Below, piece by piece: positions 1 to 8,030 of a DNA stretch of 64,000 nt. The DNA is from Phycisphaerae bacterium (lineage in GTDB: Bacteria; Planctomycetota; Phycisphaerae; Phycisphaerales; UBA1924): contig BJHL01000004.1 of NCBI GenBank assembly GCA_014192545.1, positions 1 to 64,000 of the forward strand, in the 5' to 3' direction. How positions within the stretch are numbered: position 1 is the first letter of the stretch; every line of letters begins with the position of its first letter. A program made the position numbers and the translations under genes. The notes under the pieces were generated by a model. It worked only from the letters and a program-made list of their open reading frames with translations, had not been told where the DNA came from and ran no database searches.

Positions 1-576
1 CCCCCCACCCCCCCCAACCTCTGCTGCATGATCTCCGGCGGCGGCCGCACCGTCCTCACCCTTCTCGACGCCATCGAGCGCGCCGACCTCCACGCCCGTA
101 TCCCCCTCGTCATCGCCAGCGGCCCCTGCACCGGCATTGAGCGCTGCCAAAACCGCGGCCTCCACGTCCTCACCATCCCAGGCACCATCCCCGCCGATGC
201 ACTCGGCGCGACGCTCAACGAACACAACATCGACCTCGTCGTCCTCGCCGGCTACCTCAAAATGGTCCGCATCCCGCCCGGCTACGAAAACAAAATCATC
301 AACATCCACCCTGCCCTGCTCCCAAAATTTGGCGGCAAAGGCATGCATGGCCATCACGTCCACGAAGCTGTCCTCGCCGCTGGCGAAAAAGAAACCGGCT
401 GCACCGTCCACTTCGCCGACGCCCAATACGACACAGGTCCCATCATTCTGCAAATGAAATGTCCCGTGCTCGCAACCGACACGCCGGGCACCCTCGCCGC
501 CCGCGTCTTCGATGTCGAGTGCCAAGCCTACCCCGCCGCCATCAAGCAACTCTTGCAACGCCGCGTGCAACTTTGA
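1..576 (+). CDS. purN: phosphoribosylglycinamide formyltransferase, 5' end beyond the window
   Basis: PurN transfers a formyl group from 10-formyl-THF to GAR in purine synthesis (cytosol). The reading frame is open to base 1, and the family's opening strand (VLISGGGR-type) appears as CCMISGGGRT at the first ATG (28). The true start therefore probably lies left of the window, and the ATG at 28 is internal. The catalytic NIHPALLP motif with Asn and His is present, followed by the His-rich loop and the substrate-loop Asp in YDTGPII. The C-terminus is complete, ending 34 bases before the next gene on the same strand. Family identity is clear; only the start is missing. Confidence 0.9.
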   Translation, partial: PPTPPNLCCMISGGGRTVLTLLDAIERADLHARIPLVIASGPCTGIERCQNRGLHVLTIPGTIPADALGATLNEHNIDLVVLAGYLKMVRIPPGYENKIINIHPALLPKFGGKGMHGHHVHEAVLAAGEKETGCTVHFADAQYDTGPIILQMKCPVLATDTPGTLAARVFDVECQAYPAAIKQLLQRRVQL

Positions 577-610
577 ACCCACCCCCGTTCAACCTGCCAA
601 CGATGCACGC

Positions 611-3019
611 ATGCCCGATCAACTCAAACTCGATCGCACCTCGCTGATCCTCCTGGGCTGCATTCTCTTCACACTCACCCTCCGCTGCGTGATCGGCACC
701 GATCCCTTCCCCTACGCCTCCACCGACGTCTTCACCAACTCCGCCCCGCCCCTCGCGCTCACGCCCAAGTGGTGCTTCGTGCTTGACGCCTTCACGCTCC
801 TCGCCAGCGCAGGCCTCTTCATCACGCACATCATCACCAATCGCTTCCCCGCCTGGTGGCAGAGCCTGGCCCTCTGCCTCGCAGGTCTCATCCTTCTCGC
901 CCACATCAACCCCCGCTCCAGCGACGCCATGGACAACGCCCTCCTCGGCATCCACTGGCTCAGCAACTTCACCGCCGCCGTCGCGCTCATGCCCGTGCTT
1001 CGCGCCAATCTCCGCGCCCGCGCCCTCACCATCGCCACGCTCATCGCTATCGCCCTCGCCACTTCCTTCCGCGGCGTCTACCAGTTCCAAGTCGAACACG
1101 CCCAAACCATGGCAACCTTCAACGCCACCAAAGACTCCTACTTCGCGAGCCAAGGCTGGACGCCCGAAAGCCCCATGGCCCGCGCCTTCACCCGCCGCAT
1201 CAGCCAAGCCGAAGCCACCGGCTGGTTCGGCTTCGCCAACGTCGCCGCCACACTCTTCGCCGCCGGCGCCGCACTCATGTTCCCGCTCCTGCTCGCAACT
1301 TCCATCAAACACAAATCACGCGAGCCAGTTCCCAAGTCGCAACACATCGCCATCTGGCTGGGCACCCTCGCCCTCCTCTTCGGCGTCATCTTCGCCGGCT
1401 CCAAAGGCGGCGTCGCCGCGCTGCTGCTTGGTGCCGCCATCGGCGCCGTCGCCCTCTTCGCCAACTCCCCCGTTCCCAAACTCCAAAATCTCTTCTCGCG
1501 CCTCGCCGCCTTCCTCGCCCCCGCTCTCATCGCCCTGGTCTTCCTCGCCATCCTCGCGCGCGGCCTCATAGGCGAGCGCATCGCCGAACTCTCCATCCTC
1601 TTCCGCAGCATGTACATCGATGCCGCCGCCCGCATCTTCGCGCACAACCCCATCCTCGGCACCGGCCCCGCCGGCTTCAAAGACGCCTACCTCCTCGCCA
1701 AAAACCCCGCAAATCCCGAAGAAATCGCCCTCCCCCACAGCGTGCTGTTCGACCTGCTCGCAACCCTGGGCATCGCAGGCCTCGCCCTCGCCGCCCTCTG
1801 GCTCTTCTTCGTCTGGCGCGCCGGCAGCGCACTCGCTCCGCGCGAAGAACCCGCCACGACGCTCGACTCACGCGACCTCGCCAAGCCCCTCTTCTTCATC
1901 CTCGCCTTCGCCGCCATCGCCGCCGGCTACCTCGAACGCGCCGCCCCACTCATCGACATGGTGGGCCTGCGCATCGCCGCTCTCGCCATCGCTGGCATCA
2001 TCGCCGCCGCCGCCGTGCTCGTCATGTTGCGCATGCCGCGCATCGCCGCCATCTCACTCGTCGCGGCCAGTTGCGCCTTCATCGCCCAATCCCAAATCGA
2101 ACTCACCGCCACCAACCCCGGCAGTATGCTCTGGGGCCTGCTGCTCCTCGCCTGCGCCGCCGCCTACGCCCCCGACCTGCGCACCCGCACACCGCAGCCC
2201 CTCACCAGCTCCATCAAGTACCTCCCCACACCCAAACACACCACCCTCCTCGCCATCCTCCTCTGCGGCATCTACACCCTGGGCTGCGGCTTCTGGTGGA
2301 TGAAATCCCGCAGTTGGGAAAGCTCCCTCCGCCGCGCCGCCGACGCCGCCGAGCCCGTGCGCGACTTCACCCAGCGCCGCAACGACCTCGCCACGCGCAC
2401 CCCCAGCGCAACAGCCCCTACCGATTCCACCGACCTCCTCCGCCAAGACCTCAGCAAATACATCGACCGCGCCGTCCCAGCCACCCCCGCCGGCATCGAC
2501 TCTGCACTCATCGCCGCTCGCCAAAAAGCCATACCGCAAGTCACCGACGCCCTCGAGCGCGCCGCCCGCACCAACGGCAGCCACCTCGGCACCGTCCGCG
2601 CGTTCGTCACCGTCCAAATGATGGACCTGGCCGCCCACCTCGAAACCGGCGACGCCACACCCGACCAACTCAACGCCCCCATCCTCTCCATGCGCCAGTT
2701 CGGCGAGCCCCTCTCCAAGAAGACAACCTATTGGAGCTGGCTCGGAACCATCTACGCCGAACGAGCCCAGCGCAACGAGGGCACGCGCGACGCCGACCTC
2801 CGCGCCGCCATCGACAATTGGACGCGCGCCCACGACCTCGCCCCCCACAACACCCTCCACGCCATAAAAATCTCCGACACCTACGCACAACTCAACGACC
2901 CCGCCAACGCCAAACGCTGGGCCCAAATCGCCCTCGCCCAAAACACCAACCTCCGCCTCGACCCCCTCACGCAGCTCACCGACCTCGAACAAAAACGCCT
3001 CATCGCCCGCACGAAGTAA
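611..3019 (+). CDS. O-antigen ligase/polymerase-like polytopic membrane protein with C-terminal TPR-like region
   Basis: About 802 residues. The first ~570 form roughly 12-14 hydrophobic membrane segments, with a Wzy_C/O-antigen-ligase-like central region: GSKGGVAALLLG, then the periplasmic-loop motif NPILGTGPAGFKDAY followed by HSVLFDLLATLGIAGL. That His and Arg/Gly-rich loop layout is typical of WaaL/Wzy enzymes, which join or polymerise lipid-linked glycans on the periplasmic face. The last ~200 residues are soluble, alpha-helical and TPR-like (WTRAHDLAPHNTLHAIKISDTYAQL). I chose the ATG at 611 because upstream residues in the frame overlap purN. The glycan substrate cannot be told. No other glycan genes are nearby. 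Confidence 0.75.
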   Translation: MPDQLKLDRTSLILLGCILFTLTLRCVIGTDPFPYASTDVFTNSAPPLALTPKWCFVLDAFTLLASAGLFITHIITNRFPAWWQSLALCLAGLILLAHINPRSSDAMDNALLGIHWLSNFTAAVALMPVLRANLRARALTIATLIAIALATSFRGVYQFQVEHAQTMATFNATKDSYFASQGWTPESPMARAFTRRISQAEATGWFGFANVAATLFAAGAALMFPLLLATSIKHKSREPVPKSQHIAIWLGTLALLFGVIFAGSKGGVAALLLGAAIGAVALFANSPVPKLQNLFSRLAAFLAPALIALVFLAILARGLIGERIAELSILFRSMYIDAAARIFAHNPILGTGPAGFKDAYLLAKNPANPEEIALPHSVLFDLLATLGIAGLALAALWLFFVWRAGSALAPREEPATTLDSRDLAKPLFFILAFAAIAAGYLERAAPLIDMVGLRIAALAIAGIIAAAAVLVMLRMPRIAAISLVAASCAFIAQSQIELTATNPGSMLWGLLLLACAAAYAPDLRTRTPQPLTSSIKYLPTPKHTTLLAILLCGIYTLGCGFWWMKSRSWESSLRRAADAAEPVRDFTQRRNDLATRTPSATAPTDSTDLLRQDLSKYIDRAVPATPAGIDSALIAARQKAIPQVTDALERAARTNGSHLGTVRAFVTVQMMDLAAHLETGDATPDQLNAPILSMRQFGEPLSKKTTYWSWLGTIYAERAQRNEGTRDADLRAAIDNWTRAHDLAPHNTLHAIKISDTYAQLNDPANAKRWAQIALAQNTNLRLDPLTQLTDLEQKRLIARTK

Positions 3020-3027
3020 TCCCCCCT

Positions 3028-3055
3028 AGTGCCCAGTGCCCAGTCCCCAGTGCCT
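3028..3055 (+). repeat. four degenerate heptamers AGTGCCC
   Basis: Directly after the stop of the ligase-like gene there are four head-to-tail 7-mers: AGTGCCC, AGTGCCC, AGTCCCC, AGTGCCT. There is no mirrored arm nearby. I group it loosely with the other short-tandem-arm elements of the window because of size and intergenic placement. Confidence 0.5.
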
Positions 3056-3102
3056 ATCCCACAACCCCCCACCACCACACAACTTGCCTCCACCAAACCC
3101 AC

Positions 3103-3130
3103 TTGATTCGCCCATCCGGCTGCTTAGAAT
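3103..3130 (+). promoter_or_regulatory. candidate sigma-70 promoter of fusA
   Basis: TTGATT (3103-3108) is separated by 16 bases from TAGAAT (3125-3130), 277 bases before the fusA ATG. It is the best -35/-10 pair in the 387-base gap between the ligase-like gene and fusA. Not tested experimentally. Confidence 0.45.
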
Positions 3131-3406
3131 CGTTTTCGCTCCCCTTTGGGTCTTTGCTATGGACGAGGACGAAGACAACGCCCCGTAGCTTTCGCCGGTT
3201 GACCGCCAGCCTTGCTGGACTCTTGGTCCCGGCTCCCTTCACACTGCCGCAAAACCCTTCTTTCAAGAATCTGGCCCGTATGGGTTTACGACGTTTTTAA
3301 CGCCCCTTTTCGCATACCAACCGTTTTCCTAAAACGGCCCGCTTAATATCGCATCGCACTTGGCGCCGGGAACTTGTCTCCCACGCCACCTTCCGGAGAT
3401 TGTTCC
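3131..3406 (+). promoter_or_regulatory. long fusA leader with a 9-codon acidic upstream ORF and a hairpin
   Basis: If the promoter at 3103-3130 is used, the fusA mRNA has a leader of about 270 bases. It contains a tiny ORF at 3159-3188 (MDEDEDNAP, then TAG) without a clear Shine-Dalgarno. There is also a perfect 7-bp hairpin, CCGTTTT-CCT-AAAACGG, at 3321-3337. A Shine-Dalgarno-like CCGGAGA at about 3394-3400 precedes the ATG. I recognise no known riboswitch or ribosomal-protein leader. Whether it regulates is unknown. Confidence 0.3.
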
Positions 3407-5539
3407 ATGACCGCCGACCTGTCTTACATCCGCAACTTTGGTATCTGTGCTCACATCGACGCAGGCAAGACCACCTGCTCCGAGCGCATCCTCTTCTACA
3501 CCGGCAAAAACTACAAGATCGGTGAAGTGCACGAAGGCACCGCCACCATGGACTTCCTCCAGGAAGAACAAGAGCGCGGCATCACTATCCAATCCGCTGC
3601 CACCACCTGCCCGTGGGAATACAAAGGCAAAGAGTACAAGCTCAACCTGATCGATACCCCCGGCCACGTGGACTTCACCATCGAAGTCGAACGCTCCATG
3701 CGCGTTCTCGACGGCGCAGTCGCCGTTTTCGACGGTAAAGAAGGCGTCGAAGCCCAGAGCGAGACCGTCTGGCGTCAGGCCGACCGCTACAAAGTACCCC
3801 GCCTCTGCTTCATCAACAAGATGGACAAGGTCGGCGCCAGCTTTGAATTCAGCTACGGCACCATGAAGACCCGCCTGGGCGCAAACGGCGTGCCCATTCA
3901 GACCCCCATCGGTCTGGGCCACCAGCACCGCGGCATCGTCGATCTCATGACCATGAAGGGCTACCTCTTCGAAGGCGAACACGGCGAAAAGATCGTCGAA
4001 ATCGAAATCCCCGAAGACGAAATCGATGTCGCCAAGAAGTACCGCGCCATCATGGTCGAGAAGATCGCCGAACTCGACGACCACCTCATGGGCAAGTTCT
4101 TGGAAGGCCAGGAACCCACCGTCGAGGAAATGAAGAAGGTCCTGCGTCAAGCCACCATCGAGCGTCGCTGCTTCCCCGTGCTGTGCGGTGCAGCTCTTCG
4201 CAACGTGGGCGTGCAGATCCTCATCGACAGCGTGGTGGAATACCTCCCCGCTCCCACCGAAAAGCCCCCGGTCCAAGGTTCAGACCCCAGCGACAAGAAC
4301 GTCGCCATGAGCCGCCCCCACGATCCTGACGCCCCCTTCGCTGGGCTGGTCTTCAAGGTCGTCAGCGACATGCACGGCGATCTCACCTACGTCCGCGTCT
4401 ACAGCGGCAAACTCGGCAAGGGCACCCGCCTCCTCAACCCCGGCAACGGCAAGATGGAAAACGCCTCGCGCATCTTCGAAATGCACGCCCAAAACCGCAT
4501 CCCGCTCGATGAAGTCACCGCTGGCAACATCGTCGCCATCGTCGGCATCAAGAACAGCTACACCGGTGACACCCTCTGTGACGCCGACAAGCCCATCATC
4601 CTCGAGCGCATGCACTTCCCCGAGCCCGTCATCGCCATGGCCATCGAGCCCAAGAGCCAGGACGACAAGCGCAAGCTGTCTGAAGCTCTCTCGACCATCC
4701 GCCGCGAAGACCCTTCATTCCGCTACTCATTCGACGACGAAACCGGTCAGACCATCATTCAAGGCATGGGCGAGTTGCACCTGGAAATCATCCGCAACAA
4801 GCTCATCCGCGACATGAAGATCAACGTCGAAACCGGCAAGCCCAAGGTTTCGTACCGCGAAGCCATCAGCAAGAAGGTCGAAGAAGTCCGCGGCGTTCAC
4901 AAGAAGCAATCCGGTGGTCGCGGTCAGTTCGGTGACTGCACCATCAGCATCGAACCCTACACCGCCGAGCAAGCTGCTGAGGCTGAACTCGACTTCACCG
5001 ACAACATCGCCTTCGAGAACGAAATCGTCGGCGGCGTCATTCCCAAGGAATTCATCCCCAGCATCGAGTACGGTGTCCGCACGACCGCCAAGACCGGCGT
5101 CAAGTTCGGCTACCAACTCATCAACGCCAAGATCTCCCTCACCTACGGCAGCTACCACGACGTTGACTCCAGCCAGATCGCCTTCGAACTGGCCGGCTCC
5201 AACGCCCTCAAGGAAGCCGTCGAGCGCGCTGGACCTCAGCTCCTCGAGCCCATCATGAAGGTCGTCGTCACCGTTCCCAACGACTACCTCGGTAACGTCA
5301 CGGGCGACATCTCCAGCCGCCGCGGCATGATCGTCGACACCGAAGACCGCGACCCCGTCAAGATGGTCAGCGCTGAAATCCCCCTCAGCGAACTCTTCGG
5401 CTACACCACCAGCCTCCGCGGCATGAGCCAAGGCCGAGCCAGCGCCACCATGGAATTCCTCGAATACCGCCCCATGCCGGCCGGTATGCTCAAGGAACTG
5501 CTGGACGAGAAGGCCGGCGGCAAGGGTGCCAAGAAGTAA
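3407..5539 (+). CDS. fusA: translation elongation factor G
   Basis: A 710-residue GTPase that drives ribosomal translocation. Visible G motifs are G1 AHIDAGKTT near residue 18, the G2 Thr region RGITIQSAATT, G3 DTPGHVDF, and G4 NKMDK. Domains II-V follow in normal order, with the domain IV tip region GGRGQFGD and domain V RGMIVDTEDRD and LFGYTTSLRGMSQGRA. Length is normal for the family. The frame extends upstream to a TTG at 3374, but the ATG at 3407, with a purine-rich SD 7 bases before it and homology beginning three residues later, is the better start. The gene stands alone with its own terminator. Confidence 0.97.
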   Translation: MTADLSYIRNFGICAHIDAGKTTCSERILFYTGKNYKIGEVHEGTATMDFLQEEQERGITIQSAATTCPWEYKGKEYKLNLIDTPGHVDFTIEVERSMRVLDGAVAVFDGKEGVEAQSETVWRQADRYKVPRLCFINKMDKVGASFEFSYGTMKTRLGANGVPIQTPIGLGHQHRGIVDLMTMKGYLFEGEHGEKIVEIEIPEDEIDVAKKYRAIMVEKIAELDDHLMGKFLEGQEPTVEEMKKVLRQATIERRCFPVLCGAALRNVGVQILIDSVVEYLPAPTEKPPVQGSDPSDKNVAMSRPHDPDAPFAGLVFKVVSDMHGDLTYVRVYSGKLGKGTRLLNPGNGKMENASRIFEMHAQNRIPLDEVTAGNIVAIVGIKNSYTGDTLCDADKPIILERMHFPEPVIAMAIEPKSQDDKRKLSEALSTIRREDPSFRYSFDDETGQTIIQGMGELHLEIIRNKLIRDMKINVETGKPKVSYREAISKKVEEVRGVHKKQSGGRGQFGDCTISIEPYTAEQAAEAELDFTDNIAFENEIVGGVIPKEFIPSIEYGVRTTAKTGVKFGYQLINAKISLTYGSYHDVDSSQIAFELAGSNALKEAVERAGPQLLEPIMKVVVTVPNDYLGNVTGDISSRRGMIVDTEDRDPVKMVSAEIPLSELFGYTTSLRGMSQGRASATMEFLEYRPMPAGMLKELLDEKAGGKGAKK

Positions 5540-5580
5540 GTTGAGAAGTAGAAACAAGTTCGGTCTTTAATAGGATTTTC

Positions 5581-5607
5581 AACCCCGGTCCACTGGCCGG
5601 GGTTTTT
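5581..5607 (+). terminator. rho-independent terminator after fusA
   Basis: Perfect 8-bp stem AACCCCGG/CCGGGGTT with an 8-base loop, running into a T5 tract, 42 bases after the fusA stop. It is near-symmetrical but has its T-run on the plus side only. Confidence 0.9.
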
Positions 5608-5821
5608 CATTTGCATCTCCGACACAGCCGGCGGTCGGCTTCGTGTCGCGTCCACGATCGCAATCTTCATCTTGGTCAAGATATTTCGCGCAGATAGCTG
5701 GCATCTCGTGATTCCTGTGGCATGTTCATACTGACTTCCTGTTCCAACTGAGGTCACGGGCTGCACCCCCGTTCCAATGGAAGAGTTTGGGTTACCACAT
5801 TTACAAGAGGTGAGGTTCATC

Positions 5822-6523
5822 ATGCGCAGGGGTTCAATCATTTCCGCGGGGCTGCTGGCCCTGACCGGGGCTGCTGGCGTTGCAAACGCCACAGTCTTCG
5901 AAGTCAACAGCCGCACCACCGCTGACAACTATTACGCGATCTACAGCCGTGATTCTGCCGATCAGCTCACGTTTGAATCGCGTAACGAAACGGGTCGTAC
6001 CGGCAATCCAGGGAACTACAACTGGAGCCTGCCCGAAGACGACACTTTCCTGACCGAAGAATTCTTTTACATCGCCGCTTGGAGCGATGATGCGTTCGCG
6101 CAAGGCCTGTTGGGCCAGTTTACTTTCCGCACACCGGGCTCGAGCTCGCTGGTCGGCACAGTGCTTACGGGCAATCCCAACATCCGCGTCTTCCGCACCA
6201 ATCTCGACCGCGACGATAACGCTGTTCAACCCACTGCTGACGAAGTGGAAGAACAAGTCGCTCTTGCCAACAGCACGAGCGGCTGGCGCAACCCCAGCGT
6301 CTACCTGCCCAACCTTCCCACCACGGCTCCGTGGGGCGAAGTCCCAGGCATCACGCAGAACGCACAGTGGATCTGGGCGAACTCCCTCAACGGCGAGAAC
6401 GTCTTCCAACCCGGCACCAACGCCGGTGAATACTTGATCTTCTGCATCCCCGTCCCCGGTCCTGGCGCTTTGGCCCTCGCAGGCTTTGGTGTCATCGCCC
6501 TGGGTCGCCGCAGCCGCAAGTAA
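5822..6523 (+). CDS. secreted PEP-CTERM-anchored protein of unknown function
   Basis: 233 residues. It starts with a signal peptide (MRRGSIISAGLLALTGAAGVANA) and ends with a PEP-CTERM sorting tail: the motif VPGPGALALAGFG, a short hydrophobic helix, then GRRSRK. In this family the tail is cut by an exosortase after export; no exosortase gene lies in the window. The middle (about 200 residues) has no motif I recognise. It is rich in Asn/Thr and likely beta-rich. The ATG at 5822 has a strong SD (AAGAGGTGAG); upstream in-frame ATGs do not. The gene is monocistronic, between two terminators. Confidence 0.85.
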   Translation: MRRGSIISAGLLALTGAAGVANATVFEVNSRTTADNYYAIYSRDSADQLTFESRNETGRTGNPGNYNWSLPEDDTFLTEEFFYIAAWSDDAFAQGLLGQFTFRTPGSSSLVGTVLTGNPNIRVFRTNLDRDDNAVQPTADEVEEQVALANSTSGWRNPSVYLPNLPTTAPWGEVPGITQNAQWIWANSLNGENVFQPGTNAGEYLIFCIPVPGPGALALAGFGVIALGRRSRK

Positions 6524-6552
6524 AAATCCCTGCTCTGAATCCATAACCTCCG

Positions 6553-6587
6553 ACGCCCTAGGTTGCAGCCTAGGGCGTTGTTGTTTT
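6553..6587 (+). terminator. rho-independent terminator after the PEP-CTERM gene
   Basis: Perfect 10-bp stem ACGCCCTAGG/CCTAGGGCGT with a 6-base loop, followed by TGTTGTTTTT. It lies 29 bases after the stop codon. Confidence 0.92.
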
Positions 6588-6711
6588 TGAAGAAGCGAGG
6601 AAGCGAAGGAGCGAAGAAGGGGAATGCAGTGCGAATCGGGGGTTTTCGGTCTTCCCTTCTTCCCTTCCTCGCTCCTTCGCTCCTTCGCTTCCTCGCTCCT
6701 CCCTACCCTCC
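6588..6711. repeat. short-tandem-arm inverted repeat upstream of adk
   Basis: The left arm (6588-6621) is a string of GAAGCGAAG/GAGCGAGG-type units. The right arm (6651-6711) is its pyrimidine mirror. A 22-base core, beginning GCGAGGAAGCGAAGG, is perfectly inverted between them, and 27 of 30 bases match overall. The spacer holds GGAATGCAGTGCGAATC, which resembles the core next to the element at 31169-31217. The element starts right after the preceding terminator and ends 6 bases before the adk ATG, leaving no Shine-Dalgarno. Confidence 0.8.
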
Positions 6712-6717
6712 CTCCTC

Positions 6718-7434
6718 ATGCCCCGCTACCAAACCATTCTCCTCTTCGGCGCCCCCGGCGCAGGCAAAGGCACGCAGGGCAAAATCCTCGGCCAAATCCC
6801 AGGCTTCTACCACCTCTCCTGCGGCGAAGTTTTCCGCACCCTCGACATGTCCACCAAGCTGGGCAAAACCTATATGCAATACAGCGGCAAGGGCCTGCTC
6901 GTCCCCGACGATGTCACCATCGAGATGTGGCAACTCAACATGCACGCCCGCACCGTGCTCAGTGACTACAAGCCCAACGCCGACGTGCTCATCTTGGACG
7001 GCATCCCTCGCAACGTCAAGCAAGCCAAGCTGCTCGAAAAGCACATCAACGTGCTGCAAGTCATTCACTTGGTTTGCCCCGACAAAGAAGCGATGATCAA
7101 ACGCCTCCGCCGGCGAGCCCTCAAAGAAAATCGCATCGACGATGCGAAGGAAGAAGTCATCCGCACGCGCTGGGGCGTCTACGAGCGCGAAACTTTTCCG
7201 GTGCTCGACTACTACCCGCGCAGCATCATCAAGGAAGTCGACGCAACAGGCTCACCAGCCCGCGTGCTTGAACACATCTTGGAAGAAGTCGTCCCCGTGC
7301 AAGAGGCCCACTTCCACAACCCCATCACAGGCGAAAAAATCAAACACCCCGCCCAGCCCAACGGCATCCACCCCGCCATCGCCACGCCCAAAACAACTCG
7401 CGCCAAAGCCGCAAAGAAAATGTCTCGCAAGTAG
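6718..7434 (+). CDS. adk: adenylate kinase family nucleoside monophosphate kinase
   Basis: 238 residues, converting AMP + ATP to 2 ADP in the cytosol. The P-loop GAPGAGKGTQ is at residues 11-20. An NMP-binding region follows (SCGEVFR, then the GKGLLVPDD region), then GIPRN where the family usually has GFPR(T/N), the short-LID segment RRALKENRIDDAKEE, and a final helix with YER-T-PVLDYY. No zinc LID is present. A lysine/alanine-rich tail of about 35 residues follows the domain, longer than usual. Just upstream is a CTACCCTCCC pyrimidine tract (6703-6712) instead of a Shine-Dalgarno. The gene is convergent with mreD, 20 bases away. Confidence 0.85.
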   Translation: MPRYQTILLFGAPGAGKGTQGKILGQIPGFYHLSCGEVFRTLDMSTKLGKTYMQYSGKGLLVPDDVTIEMWQLNMHARTVLSDYKPNADVLILDGIPRNVKQAKLLEKHINVLQVIHLVCPDKEAMIKRLRRRALKENRIDDAKEEVIRTRWGVYERETFPVLDYYPRSIIKEVDATGSPARVLEHILEEVVPVQEAHFHNPITGEKIKHPAQPNGIHPAIATPKTTRAKAAKKMSRK

Positions 7435-7454
7435 ATAATTGTTGTTGACTCAAC

Positions 7455-8030
7455 TCAGTACTTCGCCGCTCGCCCAGCCATCATCGTTGTTTCAATCTTG
7501 AGCCCCAGCACCGGCGCAAGCGGCAACAGCGCAAACGCCAACAGTGATCCCAGCACTCCCGTATACACCGCGCTCGCGCACCTAGTCCACAACTCGCTCG
7601 TCGCGCTCCACGCAATCGGATCAAACATCCACGATCGCACCGTGAACACCGTCACCAGCGCAATCGCCGTGGCAAGCGCCGCCAACATCGCCAGCACGCC
7701 CAGCGTCAGCGGATTCCGCCGCATCATCACGCTGCGCACGCTCAGCACCAGTTGTGCCGCCAGCACAAAGGCAATCGCCGATGGCCCCACAATCCGCGTA
7801 TCACTCGCCGCATTCGCAATCGGCAGCGCAGTCAGCAAATCCACAGCCAGCCCCAGCAGCAGCGCCGTCCACCGCACCGCCGAAGGCTGCGCGAACATCG
7901 CTACCAGCGTCAAAATGCAAATCACAAAACTAGGCGAGATCGTCGTCGCCCCCAGCGCAAGCGCAGGCCGCAGCGAAAGCTCCAGCCCCAGCGCAACCCA
8001 CGCAACAAGCACCAGCGCAAGCTTGTTCAT
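7455..8030 (-). CDS. mreD: MreD-like rod shape membrane protein
   Basis: 191 residues with about five membrane helices, starting MNKLALVLVAWVALGLELSLRP. Sequence similarity to MreD is weak by eye, as is usual for this family. Its place directly after mreC, with a 4-base ATGA overlap (8027-8030), makes MreD the best call. In the Rod complex it sits in the inner membrane and links MreC to peptidoglycan synthesis. It is the last gene of the mreBCD transcript and is convergent with adk. Confidence 0.7.
   Translation of the reverse strand: MNKLALVLVAWVALGLELSLRPALALGATTISPSFVICILTLVAMFAQPSAVRWTALLLGLAVDLLTALPIANAASDTRIVGPSAIAFVLAAQLVLSVRSVMMRRNPLTLGVLAMLAALATAIALVTVFTVRSWMFDPIAWSATSELWTRCASAVYTGVLGSLLAFALLPLAPVLGLKIETTMMAGRAAKY

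Noticed and set aside
2054..2992. A 312-codon minus-strand frame, and similar Gly/Asp/Glu-rich antisense frames elsewhere (e.g. 15720-16730, 32186-33181)
   Set aside because: They mirror the codon pattern of confident genes on the other strand and show no domain or start signal.
856..3300. An 814-codon Arg/Pro-rich open frame overlapping the ligase-like gene
   Set aside because: It is an out-of-frame shadow of a GC-rich gene: its composition is extreme (Arg, Pro, His), with no motif, and the overlapped frame has clear membrane helices and a Wzy-like loop.
3374..3406. TTG start of fusA at 3374
   Set aside because: EF-G proteins begin close to the ATG at 3407, which has a purine-rich site at the right distance; the extra 11 codons have no family support.
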